NCBI GenBank assembly: GCA_022616435.1
Contig: JAKEET010000103.1
Coordinates: 1 to 55,761 of the forward strand
Direction of reading: 5' to 3'
Source of the DNA: Gemmataceae bacterium
Lineage (GTDB): Bacteria > Planctomycetota > Planctomycetia > Gemmatales > Gemmataceae
DNA: 55,761 nt
This document shows, piece by piece, positions 1 through 9,542 of this stretch. Both the position numbers and the translations under genes were made by a program. The first letter of the stretch is position 1; each line of letters begins with the position of its first letter. The notes beneath the pieces were generated by a model. That model did not search any database, was not told where the DNA came from, and saw only the letters and a list, made by a program, of their open reading frames with translations.

Positions 1-1661
1 GGCGCCGGCGGTTCCATCGGCGCCGGGGTGGATTCGGCAATCGCCGCCACGGGTTCCACCGCCACGGGTTCCGCTTGGTCCACCGGCTGCTCTGCCGGCG
101 CCTCGGCTTCCGGTTGGGGCACTGCCGGCGCCGCGCTCCCGGTCGCGGCCTCCGGCGCCGCTAACTCGGGCGCCGCTAACGATTCCTCGGGCGCCGATTC
201 TTCGGGCAATGTCTCGGCAACCGCTGCGTCAGCCGGTGCGTCAGCAGGCGCCGCCTCGGCTTCCGCGGGCATCCCTTCAACCGGCGTCGGCTCGGCGCCA
301 GCAGGCGGCGTCTCGGCAGCCGCGCCCGTATCAGGGCCAAACAGCGTCTCCAGCGTCGGCGTCGCTTCCTGAGGCTCGGCCGGCGTCTCCGCTCCAAACA
401 ACCGCTGCTCGGGGCTGAGCTGGGCCTTCTGCGGAACCGTCACACTCCGGCCGATGTGCGTGTCCCCCGGCTCACCGGCGGCCGCCTTCGCCTGCGCCTC
501 CTTCTCCAGCTTCTCGGCCATCTCCTCGGCGAAGAGGATGATCTCGTCGGCGGTCTCTTCGTCGGCGCCGCAGATTTCCGAAAGTTCGGCGGCGTCGATG
601 CACGTCAGGTCGTCGTAGGACAGGAAGCCCTCTTCGATGAAGCGCTCGATGTAGCTTTCGCGCACGTCGTCGGGAATGTTGGGGATCGAGCGGAACCAGT
701 TCTCGGCCCGCTCGACGCCTTCGGTCAGCTCCTCCATGGTCATGATCTCGATGTCCCAGCCGACCAGCTTCGACGCCAGCCGCACGTTCTGGCCGCGGCG
801 GCCGATCGCCAGCGACAGTTGATCTTCCTTGACGAGCACGATGGCCCGGCCCAGCCGCGGGTAGAGGAAGATCTCGTCGATCTGGGCCGGCTGCAGGGCG
901 TTGGGGATCATCACCTGCAGCGAATCGTTCCAGCGGACGATGTCGATGCGCTCGCCGCCCAGCTCGTCGACGATGTTCTTGATGCGGCTGCCGCGGACGC
1001 CGACGCAGGCGCCGACGCAATCCACCTTCAGGTCGATGCTCGACACGGCGATCTTGCAGCGATAGCCGGCCTCGCGGGCGATGGCCTTGATTTCGATGGT
1101 GCGGTCGGCGATTTCGGGAATCTCGTTCTCGAACAGCCGCCGCACGAAATCGGGGTGCGTCCGCGACAGGATGATCTTCACCCGGTGGCCCTGCTTCTTC
1201 ACGTCGAGGATCACCGCCTTGATCCGCTCGCCGACGTGGTGCGTCTCGCCCGGAATCTGCTCGCCGCGCGGCAAAATCGACTCGGTCTTGCCCAGGGTGA
1301 CGATGGCCGCGTTGCCTTCGACGCGCGACACCGGTCCATGCACCAGGTCACCCTTCATGGCCGCGTATTCGTCGAAGACCGCGTTGCACTCGGCCTCGCG
1401 AATCTTCTGGATCATCACCTGCTTGGCGCTCTGGGCGGCGATGCGGCCCAGCTCGGCCGGGTCAATCGCCTCGTCGCCCTTCTTGGCCTGAATCTCGCCC
1501 GAGTCGCGGTCAATGCTCACGGCGACCAGCGTTTCTTCACCGTACTTCTTCTGGGCCGCCAACTGCAGCGCCGCCTCGATCCCCGAGAAAATGATCTCGC
1601 GGTCGATGTTCTTCTCGTGGTGCATCTGGTCCACGATCCGCAGCAGGTCCGAACCTTTCAT
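1..1661 (-). CDS. nusA: Transcription termination/antitermination factor NusA (C-terminus outside window)
   Basis: Cytoplasmic RNA-polymerase accessory factor controlling pausing, termination and antitermination. Read on the minus strand from the ATG at 1661, the product opens MKGSDLLRIVDQMHHEKNID, the typical NusA N-terminal domain. An S1 domain follows (residues about 130-200, around LVHGPVSRVEGNAAIVTLGK), then two KH domains (VDCVGACVGVRGSRIKNIVD and LAIGRRGQNVRLASKLVGWD), then a helix-hairpin-helix-like acidic segment containing IEERFIEEGFLSYDDL. The last roughly 130 visible residues are a low-complexity Ala/Pro/Glu tail, common in planctomycete housekeeping proteins. No stop codon is reached at base 1, so the gene is 3'-truncated by the window. 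It lies downstream of a terminator and a palindromic repeat that separate it from the ABC ATPase gene. Confidence 0.96.
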   Translation of the reverse strand, partial: MKGSDLLRIVDQMHHEKNIDREIIFSGIEAALQLAAQKKYGEETLVAVSIDRDSGEIQAKKGDEAIDPAELGRIAAQSAKQVMIQKIREAECNAVFDEYAAMKGDLVHGPVSRVEGNAAIVTLGKTESILPRGEQIPGETHHVGERIKAVILDVKKQGHRVKIILSRTHPDFVRRLFENEIPEIADRTIEIKAIAREAGYRCKIAVSSIDLKVDCVGACVGVRGSRIKNIVDELGGERIDIVRWNDSLQVMIPNALQPAQIDEIFLYPRLGRAIVLVKEDQLSLAIGRRGQNVRLASKLVGWDIEIMTMEELTEGVERAENWFRSIPNIPDDVRESYIERFIEEGFLSYDDLTCIDAAELSEICGADEETADEIILFAEEMAEKLEKEAQAKAAAGEPGDTHIGRSVTVPQKAQLSPEQRLFGAETPAEPQEATPTLETLFGPDTGAAAETPPAGAEPTPVEGMPAEAEAAPADAPADAAVAETLPEESAPEESLAAPELAAPEAATGSAAPAVPQPEAEAPAEQPVDQAEPVAVEPVAAIAESTPAPMEPPA

Positions 1662-1680
1662 GACGACCTCGTCCCTATAA

Positions 1681-1724
1681 GAGGCTATCCGATAAAGGGG
1701 TCAGACCCCTTTTCGGATAGCCTC
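1681..1724. repeat. Palindromic repeat with GGGGTCAGACCCC core, copy 1
   Basis: Near-perfect hairpin just upstream of nusA. The left arm GAGGCTATCCGA plus AAGGGGTC pairs with the right arm GACCCCTT plus TCGGATAGCCTC, around a single central base. The same core recurs near 12.9, 15.1, 21.2 and 22.0 kb with different outer arms (see findings). It has no coding capacity and could act as a transcript hairpin in the nusA leader. Confidence 0.85.
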
Positions 1725-1728
1725 TAAA

Positions 1729-1760
1729 GCAAAAAAAGTGGGTCCAGGCCCACTTTTTGC
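1729..1760. terminator. Bidirectional intrinsic terminator
   Basis: GCAAAAAAAGTGGG, a 6-base loop, then CCCACTTTTTGC: a GC stem flanked by an A-tract and a T-tract, so it can work on either strand. It sits 35 bp beyond the stop of the minus-strand ABC ATPase gene and upstream of nusA, so it probably ends the ABC transcript. Confidence 0.75.
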
Positions 1761-1795
1761 GGTCAAGCGCGCAGCGCCCGAGCGCACCCCGGCTG

Positions 1796-2881
1796 TCAAC
1801 CGAGGGGAGCGTGCAGGGTTGCCCCTGTGACGCGATCAAACATATAGGCCTTCGTCCAGTCCATCGCGATTCCCACGGGTGTGCCGCTCGTCACGGGGAC
1901 TTCCGACCAACCCGTGATCGTTCGGCCGTTCATGTCGCCGGTGACCCAACAGCCGCGCGGCGTGCGTTCAATCAAGGTTGCCTTGATGGTGTGCCGGCCC
2001 GGCGGGCCGACTCGCACGTCTTCGGCCCGCAAACCCAGGGTCACTTCCGTTTGACTCGCTTCCGCTTGACTCACGTGCAGGCTGCTGACGGGGATGGGGT
2101 CGGGCCAATGGCTTGCAAACCATTGTAGCGAATCCCCGGCATTCCGCAGCTGAACTTCGAAAAAATTCATCGGACCTTCAGCGAAGAACGCCGCCACGAA
2201 GCGGCTGCACGGCTGCCGGTAGACGTCGGCGGGGGGACCAACCTGCAACACGCGCCCCTGCTCCATGACCGCCACGCGCTGGCCCAGCGCCCAGGCTTCG
2301 CGGGGATCGTGGGTTACGGAAATAACCGTTCCCGGACCCCGCTGATGCCAGGCCAGCAACTCACGCCTCAGCTCATCCCGCAATGGCGCGTCCAGGTGTC
2401 CAAGCGGCTCATCCAGAAGGCAAACCGGCGCCCGCCGCGCCAAAGCCCGCCCCAAATTGACCCGCTGCTGCTGGCCACCCGACAGCTGATGCGGCAACCG
2501 GTCCAGCTCCGCGGTAAGGCCGAGAACCTCGGCCACCGCGACTACATCGCCGGCGTTTTCCGGCGTTCCCAGTGCCAGGTTCTGGCGGACGGTCGACGTC
2601 GGCGCCAGCGCCGGCCTCTGAAACGCCATGGCCACGCCGCGCCGCCATGGCGGCACTGCGCCCATCTCGTTGCCGCCGATGGCGATCGAGCCGCGGTCGG
2701 CCATCTCCAGGCCAGCGATGATCCGCAACGTCGTGGTCTTGCCGCAACCCGATGGACCGACCAGGACCAGCCATTCTCCCGGCTCGACGCCCAGGTCCAC
2801 GCCGCGCAGTGCCTCGAAACCATTGGGAAACGTCTTGTGGACGCCATCAAGCCGGACACTCGCGCCTCGTTCGGCTATCAT
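1796..2881 (-). CDS. ABC transporter ATP-binding protein, MalK/UgpC-like
   Basis: 361-aa cytoplasmic ATPase of an importer. Visible motifs in order: Walker A GPSGCGKTT (about residues 42-50), Q-loop in VAMAFQRPALAP, signature LSGGQQQR, Walker B CLLDEPLGHLD, and H-loop SVTHD. The N-terminal 230 residues are the nucleotide-binding domain. The remaining roughly 130 residues match the OB-fold (TOBE) extension of carbohydrate and polyamine importers (LGLRAEDVRVGPPGRHTIKA). No permease or binding-protein gene is adjacent, so it may be a shared ATPase serving permeases elsewhere. The substrate cannot be read from the sequence. The D-loop has Gly-His where Ser-Asn is usual (DEPLGHLD); the catalytic residues look intact. 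ATG at 2881. Confidence 0.9.
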   Translation of the reverse strand: MIAERGASVRLDGVHKTFPNGFEALRGVDLGVEPGEWLVLVGPSGCGKTTTLRIIAGLEMADRGSIAIGGNEMGAVPPWRRGVAMAFQRPALAPTSTVRQNLALGTPENAGDVVAVAEVLGLTAELDRLPHQLSGGQQQRVNLGRALARRAPVCLLDEPLGHLDAPLRDELRRELLAWHQRGPGTVISVTHDPREAWALGQRVAVMEQGRVLQVGPPADVYRQPCSRFVAAFFAEGPMNFFEVQLRNAGDSLQWFASHWPDPIPVSSLHVSQAEASQTEVTLGLRAEDVRVGPPGRHTIKATLIERTPRGCWVTGDMNGRTITGWSEVPVTSGTPVGIAMDWTKAYMFDRVTGATLHAPLG

Positions 2882-2991
2882 TGAGATGATGCTATCGTAA
2901 GTCGTGTAAAGCAGTCAAGTTAAGGTGCTAGCCTCGTTCCGGACATTCCCCACCGAGCGCCGGGCCGATCTGCCGATGGATTGCATTGCGC

Positions 2992-3010
2992 CACACACAC
3001 ACACACACAC
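2992..3010. repeat. CA dinucleotide microsatellite
   Basis: An uninterrupted run of alternating C and A (about nine and a half CA units) between the divergent ABC ATPase and helix-hairpin-helix genes. It is unusual in a GC-rich bacterial intergenic region and could vary in length by slippage, changing spacing in a promoter region. Confidence 0.9.
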
Positions 3011-3070
3011 CAGCGATGCAAAGGTCCTTCGTTTATGCCCATTTCCTCGCCATCGCATAATGTACATGCG

Positions 3071-3089
3071 TATAATATACAGGAGGGAG
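3071..3089 (+). promoter_or_regulatory. Candidate -10 element and ribosome binding site for the HHH gene
   Basis: TATAAT at 3071-3076 is followed by AGGAGGGAG at 3081-3089 and an ATG at 3096. The Shine-Dalgarno match is strong and fixes the start. The -10 match is exact, but no convincing -35 box is visible and the leader would be very short, so the promoter part is tentative. Confidence 0.5.
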
Positions 3090-3364
3090 AAATCCATGGA
3101 CAATCGCACCATCGCTCAACAATTGATGCATCGCGCCCGTTATCTCGGCGACCAGCAAGCCAGTTTGTATCGTGTGCGGGCTTATCGCCGCGCGGCGGAG
3201 ACCATCCTTGGTCTCGATGAACCCGTCGAGCGGATCGTGGAAGAGCGCGGCCGCCGCGGCTTGCGCGCGTTGCCGGGCATCGGCCAGCACATTGCCCTGG
3301 CGCTCGAAGCCCTGGTCCGCACCGGGACCTTGCCGGAGACTGCGGAAGTCTCGGCGCCTATCCT

Positions 3365-3410
3365 GAACCGCAAGCCCCAAGATGAGCGCAACGATTCTTG
3401 GGGTTCGGGC
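3365..3410. repeat. Palindromic repeat inside the HHH gene 3' end
   Basis: CCCCAAGA (3375-3382) pairs with TCTTGGGG (3396-3403), with outer GAACC/GGTTC complementarity at 3365-3369 and 3402-3406. It forms a stem-loop and encodes the unrelated-looking tail of the HHH protein. Its resemblance to a dispersed planctomycete repeat is my recollection, not shown here. Confidence 0.6.
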
Positions 3411-3436
3411 GCCAAGGAAGCATCGGGAGCCGAAGA

Positions 3437-4324
<888 letters not shown>

Positions 4325-4332
4325 TTACGAGC

Positions 4333-4959
4333 TTACCAATTAACCCGCTCGACCGCCTCGCCGACGCCGAGCCGGCAGCAGAGCTGCTCGAAGGCGTCGC
4401 GGTGCTTCGGGTCGGTGCTGTGCAGGTGCTCGCCTTCGGTGATGAGCTTGAGCTTGTCGTCGCGGCGGATGCCGTGGCTGTCGAGCAGCGCGGCAAACGG
4501 CTTCAGGTTGGCGGCGTACACGACCAGGAGCTTGTGCTCGTCAAACTGCACTTCCATCGGCCCCGAGGTCGACAGCACGGCAATGCCGGTGCAGCCGTCC
4601 TGCATCAGCAGCTCTTCGTAGTCGCAGCAATAGCTCTTGAGCACCGGCAGGTCGATCGCCTCACGATACAGGTCGAGATGATGGTTGCCGTCGCGGTCGT
4701 GGCTGGTCTCGAGGATGGCGTCGACCACTTCGCCGAGCGGCTCCAGCAGATCGAGAAAGACGTCGAAGAGCCGCTCGCGCGACACGGCGGCGGCCAGCAC
4801 CGGCACCTGAAAGCCGGCCTTGGTGTCGCGGTAGGTTTCGATGCGGTAGCCCTGCCGCGGCACCACCTGGCGATCGAGCGACGGACGCACGGCGTCGGTC
4901 AGAACGAAATCGCCGTAGCGATCCTGCAGCAACAGCTCCGTCATATTGGTCGGTGTCAT
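4333..4959 (-). CDS. Conserved hypothetical protein, 208 aa
   Basis: I do not recognise a named domain. The protein is soluble, with no signal peptide or membrane segment, and acidic to neutral. It contains a stretch (GCTGIAVLSTSGPMEVQFDE then HKLLVVYAANLKPFAALLD) that reads like a conserved alpha/beta core. Two cysteine pairs (YCCDYEE and QLCCRLG) stand out. The start could be the ATG at 4959 (MTPTNMTELLLQ), the ATG at 4944, or an upstream ATG at 5046; I chose 4959 because residues before it look non-conserved. It is convergent with the UbiA gene, 8 bp away, with no hairpin between them. Confidence 0.6.
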   Translation of the reverse strand: MTPTNMTELLLQDRYGDFVLTDAVRPSLDRQVVPRQGYRIETYRDTKAGFQVPVLAAAVSRERLFDVFLDLLEPLGEVVDAILETSHDRDGNHHLDLYREAIDLPVLKSYCCDYEELLMQDGCTGIAVLSTSGPMEVQFDEHKLLVVYAANLKPFAALLDSHGIRRDDKLKLITEGEHLHSTDPKHRDAFEQLCCRLGVGEAVERVNW

Positions 4960-5331
4960 CGACGCCCTGTGTTCGGGGAATGGTAAATTGGAGAACCGGC
5001 CGCGGGGGAGAGCGGTGCTGATCAAGTATAGTTCGCGAATCTCCACGCGGCCATCGCCGCGACTCGATTCTAGAAGCGGGCCAAGCCCAAAATGAAAATC
5101 ATTGGGAACAAGCAGGTTGCGCCGGTGGGACGCTTGGGATCATGTGAACATGCGTGCGGCATAAACCGCACATGGTCCCACGTCGGAATCTTTGGCATCC
5201 TGAGACGCCGGAAATGCCGATCTTCGCGGCGCCCCCTCGCCGCCGCCGGCGATGGCGGGTTATGATTAGGGAAAAGAGCGAAACGTCATCTCCCGTGAGA
5301 CCGCGTGGACATGGTGTCGTCACAGGTTCCC
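4960..5331. other. Non-coding divergent intergenic region
   Basis: About 370 bp between the divergent 208-aa gene and the transglutaminase gene. It holds a 6-bp inverted repeat GTGCGG...CCGCAC at 5154-5171 with a 6-base spacer, a possible operator. Short frames on both strands here have no plausible ribosome binding site or protein features and are not called. Confidence 0.5.
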
Positions 5332-5355
5332 CATCACTCTCCTGCGGAGCTTGTC
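5332..5355 (+). repeat. 24-bp upstream repeat, copy 1
   Basis: CATCACTCTCC followed by a diverged CGGAGCTTGTC, lying immediately 5' of the transglutaminase ATG. A second copy with 20 of 24 bases matching is at 7079-7102, in front of the next gene. It contains the GGAG that probably serves as the ribosome binding site here. Confidence 0.55.
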
Positions 5356-6912
5356 ATGCGCCGCCTTGGTACTGTCGAAACCCTCGTCCGGAATCTCCGA
5401 GGTTGCGCGCGGGCGAAGGCGCGGGCGTGGGCGTTCGCGGCCGCGGCCTGGCTGGCGGTCACGTCGACGCTCGGCGCCCAGGAACGCCGCAAGATCGTCG
5501 CGGAGTGGTGGGAAGCCGCCTACCTGCAAGGCGCCCGTTCCGGCCATGTGCACACGATCGTCGAGGAAATCGACCAGGACGGTCTCAAGACCTATCGCTC
5601 CGCCATCGAGCTGCGCCTCAATGTCAAGCGCTTCAAGGACGTCATCCAGCTCGCCATGGACAACGGCACGCACGAGCTGCCCGAAGGCACGGTCTTCGGC
5701 ACGTTCATGAAGCAGATGGTCGGCAAGAACAAGGCGCTGGAGATCATCGGCACGGTGGACGGCAAACGGCTGACGCTCACCCGCGACAAGAGCACCGTGC
5801 TCAACCCGACGCCCTGGGATCCGGAAGTGCTGAGCGTTTACAAGCAGAAAACAGTGTTCCGGGACCGCAAGGTCAAGCCCGGCGACTCGTTCTCTTACAA
5901 GAGCTTCGAGCCGACGATCAACGTGGTCGTCGTGACCAGCGTGGAGGTGAAGGACGAGGAGGAAGTGGAACTGTTCGGCGGCAAGCACAAGCGCCGGCTG
6001 CTGCGGGTGGACGCCAAGGCCCAGAAGGTGGGCAACTTCCAGTTGCCGCCGTTCAGCGCCTGGCTCGACGAGAACTTGATGCCGGTGCGTTCGCAGACGG
6101 ACATTCCCGGCCTGGGCACGGTGACCATGTATCAGGCGACCAGGTCGTTCGCGCTGGCGCCGGCAGGGACCGCGCCGGCTTTGGATGTTGGCGTCAGCCA
6201 CTACGTGCGTCTCAAACAGAGGATCGTCCGGCCGCACGACACTGCGGCGGCGGTCTATCGGATCAGCGTGAAGGGCGAAGAGGACGTGGCCAGCACGTTC
6301 GCCCGGGACGGCCGGCAAGATGTGAAGAACGTCAAAGGGAGCACGCTGGAGTTGCACGTGCGCCACGATGCGGGGACGGACAAAGGAGATGAGCCTGCTG
6401 CCGAGTTTACGCAGAGTTCCTACTTTATCACGAGCGCGGATGCCAAAGTCCGCGAATTTGCCAAACAAGCGGCCGGGGACGCAACACAACCTTGGCAAAA
6501 AGCCAGGAAAATAGAAAAATGGGTGCACGATCGCATGCGGATCGGCAATCACGAGGGCTTGGCCCCCGCGGATCATGTCGCCCGAACGCTGGTGGGCGAC
6601 TGCACCGAGTTTGCGATGCTGACCGCCGCGATGTGCCGTGCCGAAGGCATCCCCGCCAAGACGGCGATGGGGCTGATCTACGCCGACGTTTCCAGCGGTC
6701 CGGTGTTCGCCTTCCACATGTGGACCGAAGTGTGGATCGACGGTCGCTGGCGCTCGCTGGACGCGACGCTGGGGCTGGGCCGCGTGGGCGCGGCGCATTT
6801 GAAGATCAGCGATCAGAGCTGGCATGATGAGCGGTCGCTGACGCCGTTGTTGCCGGTGGTCCGTGTGCTGGGCAAGTTAAATATCGAGGTGGTGCGCGTG
6901 GAGGGGAAGTAG
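5356..6912 (+). CDS. Secreted transglutaminase-like cysteine protease/amidase-fold protein
   Basis: 518 aa. An N-terminal hydrophobic segment (about residues 20-38, AWAFAAAAWLAVTSTLGAQE) looks like a signal peptide. Residues 40-330 are a beta-rich region of unknown function. Residues 370-480 form a transglutaminase core with the full triad: Cys416 in GDCTEFAML, His454 in FAFHMWTEVW and Asp469 in SLDATLG. Such bacterial proteins usually act as peptidases or amidases in the envelope rather than as protein cross-linkers. I chose the ATG at 5356 over the in-frame ATG at 5305: it has GGAG 7 bp upstream, gives a normal signal peptide, and excludes a dispersed repeat from the coding region. The 3' half is normal length for the family. 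Confidence 0.87.
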   Translation: MRRLGTVETLVRNLRGCARAKARAWAFAAAAWLAVTSTLGAQERRKIVAEWWEAAYLQGARSGHVHTIVEEIDQDGLKTYRSAIELRLNVKRFKDVIQLAMDNGTHELPEGTVFGTFMKQMVGKNKALEIIGTVDGKRLTLTRDKSTVLNPTPWDPEVLSVYKQKTVFRDRKVKPGDSFSYKSFEPTINVVVVTSVEVKDEEEVELFGGKHKRRLLRVDAKAQKVGNFQLPPFSAWLDENLMPVRSQTDIPGLGTVTMYQATRSFALAPAGTAPALDVGVSHYVRLKQRIVRPHDTAAAVYRISVKGEEDVASTFARDGRQDVKNVKGSTLELHVRHDAGTDKGDEPAAEFTQSSYFITSADAKVREFAKQAAGDATQPWQKARKIEKWVHDRMRIGNHEGLAPADHVARTLVGDCTEFAMLTAAMCRAEGIPAKTAMGLIYADVSSGPVFAFHMWTEVWIDGRWRSLDATLGLGRVGAAHLKISDQSWHDERSLTPLLPVVRVLGKLNIEVVRVEGK

Positions 6913-7253
6913 ACAGCACGGGATTCATGGATTCTACGCGAAATTTGCTTGAGAAATACCAGGGGGATCAATACGTTGGTGGTTGGACAACGTCTAATAC
7001 TGGCGCGGCTCCACGCGGGGACCGCGCGGTTTGGCGCCCCCCTTCGTCCTGTGCAACTCAGGGATGACGGCATCGTCGCATCACTCTCCAACGGAACTGG
7101 TCCGCAGGAACGGCTGGAGCCAACAAGAAAGCCCCCGGCAAGAACGCCCCAAGCAAGAACGCCCACGGTTTCTCGACAGGCTGCTCGGAGCAACGTCTCT
7201 GGCAGGAAGCGCATGGTTGACTCGATGGCCTCTGGATCGGCCGAGGTGGCGCC
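6913..7253. other. Intergenic region with one 24-bp repeat copy
   Basis: 341 bp with no convincing gene. It contains the second copy of the 24-bp CATCACTCTCC repeat (7079-7102) and a short tandem AAGAACGCCC-type duplication at about 7140-7162. No clear terminator follows the transglutaminase gene. Confidence 0.5.
7079..7102 (+). repeat. 24-bp upstream repeat, copy 2
   Basis: CATCACTCTCCAACGGAACT plus GGTC; 20 of 24 positions match the copy at 5332-5355. It is about 150 bp from the next start codon, so it is not simply a ribosome binding site. Confidence 0.5.
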
Positions 7254-9530
7254 ATGAAAGCGACGGAGCGCGCCGGTCCAGCCACACTTCCGATCGCCGC
7301 CACGACAGGTGATCACGCCGAGACACACCCGGTGCGCGCCGCCGCGTTTGCCTGGGAAGATTGGTTTCGCCAGGCCACGTTCGCGCAGCAAGCGGAAGCC
7401 CTGGCGCTGGCCCAACGCCAGGGCCATCTGTATGCCCATCAACTCCCCGCCCCGGCCAACGGCTCGGCCTCTCACTCGGCCTCTCACCAGCTTGCCCCCG
7501 CCGCCGACCTGGTCGACACCTTGCGGGCCCTGCTTGCGGGCAAGGTCGACGCGCTGACGCCCGTGACGCCGCGCATGCTCGACGGCGCGGCCGCGCCACG
7601 GACTTCGTCGCCGCGGACTTCCTCCGGATTGACGGCGGCGGAAGGCTGCGCCGTCGCCCGCCTGTTCGCGTCGCCCGATCTGGCCTTGCTGCGCGCCCGC
7701 GCCGGCCAGGCCGCGGCCGTGCTTGCCGACATCGCGACCAGGGCCGCACGCGCCGGCCAACGTGTGCTCTTGCTGGCCCAGCAGCCGGCGCATCTCGATC
7801 AGGTCCTCGGGCGCCTCCTGGATCGCGACCCGGTGCTCCCCGTTCGCTTCCTCGATGCCGCCGAGAACGCCCAGCAACTGACGCCCAGTATCCGCGCCTG
7901 CACGCTCGACGCCCAGCGCCAGTTGTTCCAGTCGCACACCCTCGCCAAGGCGCACGCCGGCCGGATCGAAGCCGAAGACCGTTGCCGCCGTCGCCACGAC
8001 GAAGAGCAACTCTGGCCGCAACTGCTCGACGTCGCGTTGCGGCACCAGGCCCTGGAGCAGCGGCGGCAAACCATGCTCAAGCGCCTCGACGACGCGCCCG
8101 CCGAGGTGCGCCGCGAGGCCGAGGGGATCCCCGGGTCGGGCAAGACGCTGCCGTCCGGGCCGTTCGCCATGCAGATCGTCGAACTGATCAAGGATTACCA
8201 CGCCCGCGCCGCCAGGTGCGAGCAGGACGAACAGGATTGCGAGCGCCGCCAGGTCGAGCTGGAAAGCGAGCGGCAACGCCTGACCGACGAATGCGACGCG
8301 CTGCGGCCCTTGTGCGCCGCGAAACAGCAGGGGCGCTGGTGGACGGCGGCCTGGTGGCGGGCCACGGTCACGCGGGGCTTGAACCAACGGCTGGCGGACC
8401 TGGAGCAACGCAGCGCCGCGACGAACGAAGCGCTGGCTGCCATGGCCGCCGACCTGCAGCGGCTCGCCGACGAGCGCCTGCAAGCGGAGCAGCAAGTCGC
8501 GGCCGAACGGGGCGCCCTGGTTGCCTCGGAATGCGAGCGTCGCGGCAATGCCTGGCGCGCCGAGATCGCCGCGATTGAACGAGAGCAACAACCGCTGACG
8601 GCGACCTGGCAGACCCTGTGCAAGCAGCTTGAGACGGAGGCGATCCCCGCGGCGCTGACCCACGGCGCCGTGGCCGAGGCCCAGTCGCGCTGGCACGAGC
8701 TGAGGCAAAACGACGAAGCCGCCTGCCTGTTTGCCCGCCAGTGGGCGAGCTTCCTGCAAGAATCGGCGCCGCAATTCGTCGCCCAGATGCCGCGCTATGC
8801 CTCGCTCCTGGCAGGGACCGTCGCGGCGCTCGGCAAGAACCCTGAGTTCAGCAAGTTCACCGAAAGCCCGTTCGATCTGGTCATCATCGTCGAAGCGGAC
8901 CGGCTCCTGGAAAACGACCTGCTGCGCCTGGCCCGCAAGGCCCGGCGCTGGCTGCTGGTCGCCCAGCCGTCGTCGGGCGCCAACGGCCGGCCGAGCAGCT
9001 TCGACAAGCTCTGGCACACGCTCCACGCCGACCCGGCGGCCCACCTCGGCTATCGCTGGAGCAAGGAGGCCAACCGCTGGTGCTGCCAGCTTCGGCCGGT
9101 GTCGGCCAAAGATCGGCCCTACCTGGAAAACGAGCGCCTCGCCGACTTCCCGGAGATCGAGCTGCGCATCCTCACGCTCCCCAAGGCCCGTCCGCATCTC
9201 GCCCAGGTGGTCTTCCCGGCATCGATGACCCTCGTGCAGGCCAAGTGCTTCATCCATCGCGAATTGCAAGAGGTCGCCATCCAGCCCGCCGGCCGCGGCG
9301 CCTGGCTTGAAGAATGCTCAACCCACTGGGCCCTGCATCTGGGGGGTGGCCACCACGGCGAATTGACGGCCGTCGAGCTGGAGCCCGGCGTTCGCGAATG
9401 GCCGGCGGCCAGCGGGCTGACCCATCGCGTCGATTTCGCCAAGCCCGATTGGTCGTTCGCCCAGGTGGACGACTGGCTGCGGCGCTTTCTGAATCTGCGC
9501 GACCTGGGTCGAACCTTCGAATTGACATAG
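7254..9530 (+). CDS. SF1-helicase-like protein with degenerate ATPase motifs and central coiled coil
   Basis: 758 aa, cytoplasmic. The fold order follows the DNA2/UPF1 type of superfamily 1. Residues 140-185 align to the Walker A/motif Ia region: SPDLALLRARAGQAAAVLAD, then GQRVLLLAQQPAHLDQVL. Residues 540-565 align to motif II: FDLVIIVEADRLLENDLLRL, then a motif III-like LLVAQP. The P-loop GxxGxGKT is replaced by RARAGQAA (147-154), and the DE of motif II reads VE. The middle (about 230-490) is rich in Glu, Gln and Arg and predicts coiled coil. No motifs IV-VI are visible in the C-terminal 190 residues. I infer a catalytically dead pseudo-helicase used as a scaffold or nucleic-acid binder. 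Start ATG 7254 has no strong Shine-Dalgarno sequence. Confidence 0.6.
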   Translation: MKATERAGPATLPIAATTGDHAETHPVRAAAFAWEDWFRQATFAQQAEALALAQRQGHLYAHQLPAPANGSASHSASHQLAPAADLVDTLRALLAGKVDALTPVTPRMLDGAAAPRTSSPRTSSGLTAAEGCAVARLFASPDLALLRARAGQAAAVLADIATRAARAGQRVLLLAQQPAHLDQVLGRLLDRDPVLPVRFLDAAENAQQLTPSIRACTLDAQRQLFQSHTLAKAHAGRIEAEDRCRRRHDEEQLWPQLLDVALRHQALEQRRQTMLKRLDDAPAEVRREAEGIPGSGKTLPSGPFAMQIVELIKDYHARAARCEQDEQDCERRQVELESERQRLTDECDALRPLCAAKQQGRWWTAAWWRATVTRGLNQRLADLEQRSAATNEALAAMAADLQRLADERLQAEQQVAAERGALVASECERRGNAWRAEIAAIEREQQPLTATWQTLCKQLETEAIPAALTHGAVAEAQSRWHELRQNDEAACLFARQWASFLQESAPQFVAQMPRYASLLAGTVAALGKNPEFSKFTESPFDLVIIVEADRLLENDLLRLARKARRWLLVAQPSSGANGRPSSFDKLWHTLHADPAAHLGYRWSKEANRWCCQLRPVSAKDRPYLENERLADFPEIELRILTLPKARPHLAQVVFPASMTLVQAKCFIHRELQEVAIQPAGRGAWLEECSTHWALHLGGGHHGELTAVELEPGVREWPAASGLTHRVDFAKPDWSFAQVDDWLRRFLNLRDLGRTFELT

Positions 9531-9542
9531 TGGAAAAAACAC

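Noticed and set aside
456..1727. Long plus-strand open frame of over 400 codons antisense to nusA, and similar long antisense frames throughout
   Set aside because: Their translations are Arg/Pro/His/Ala-rich with no recognisable motif, while the opposite strand encodes a clear protein family. They are artefacts of high GC.
2992..3010. CA run as part of a coding ORF starting near 2925
   Set aside because: The clear ribosome binding site and ATG at 3096 place the gene start after it.
5099..5323. Short minus-strand ORF in the divergent region before the transglutaminase gene
   Set aside because: No ribosome binding site, Arg-rich random-looking sequence, and it crosses an inverted repeat.
6813..9269. 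818-codon minus-strand open frame opposite the helicase-like gene
   Set aside because: Low-complexity Arg/Gly/Gln composition and no domain; the plus-strand frame has helicase-like order and a conserved motif layout.
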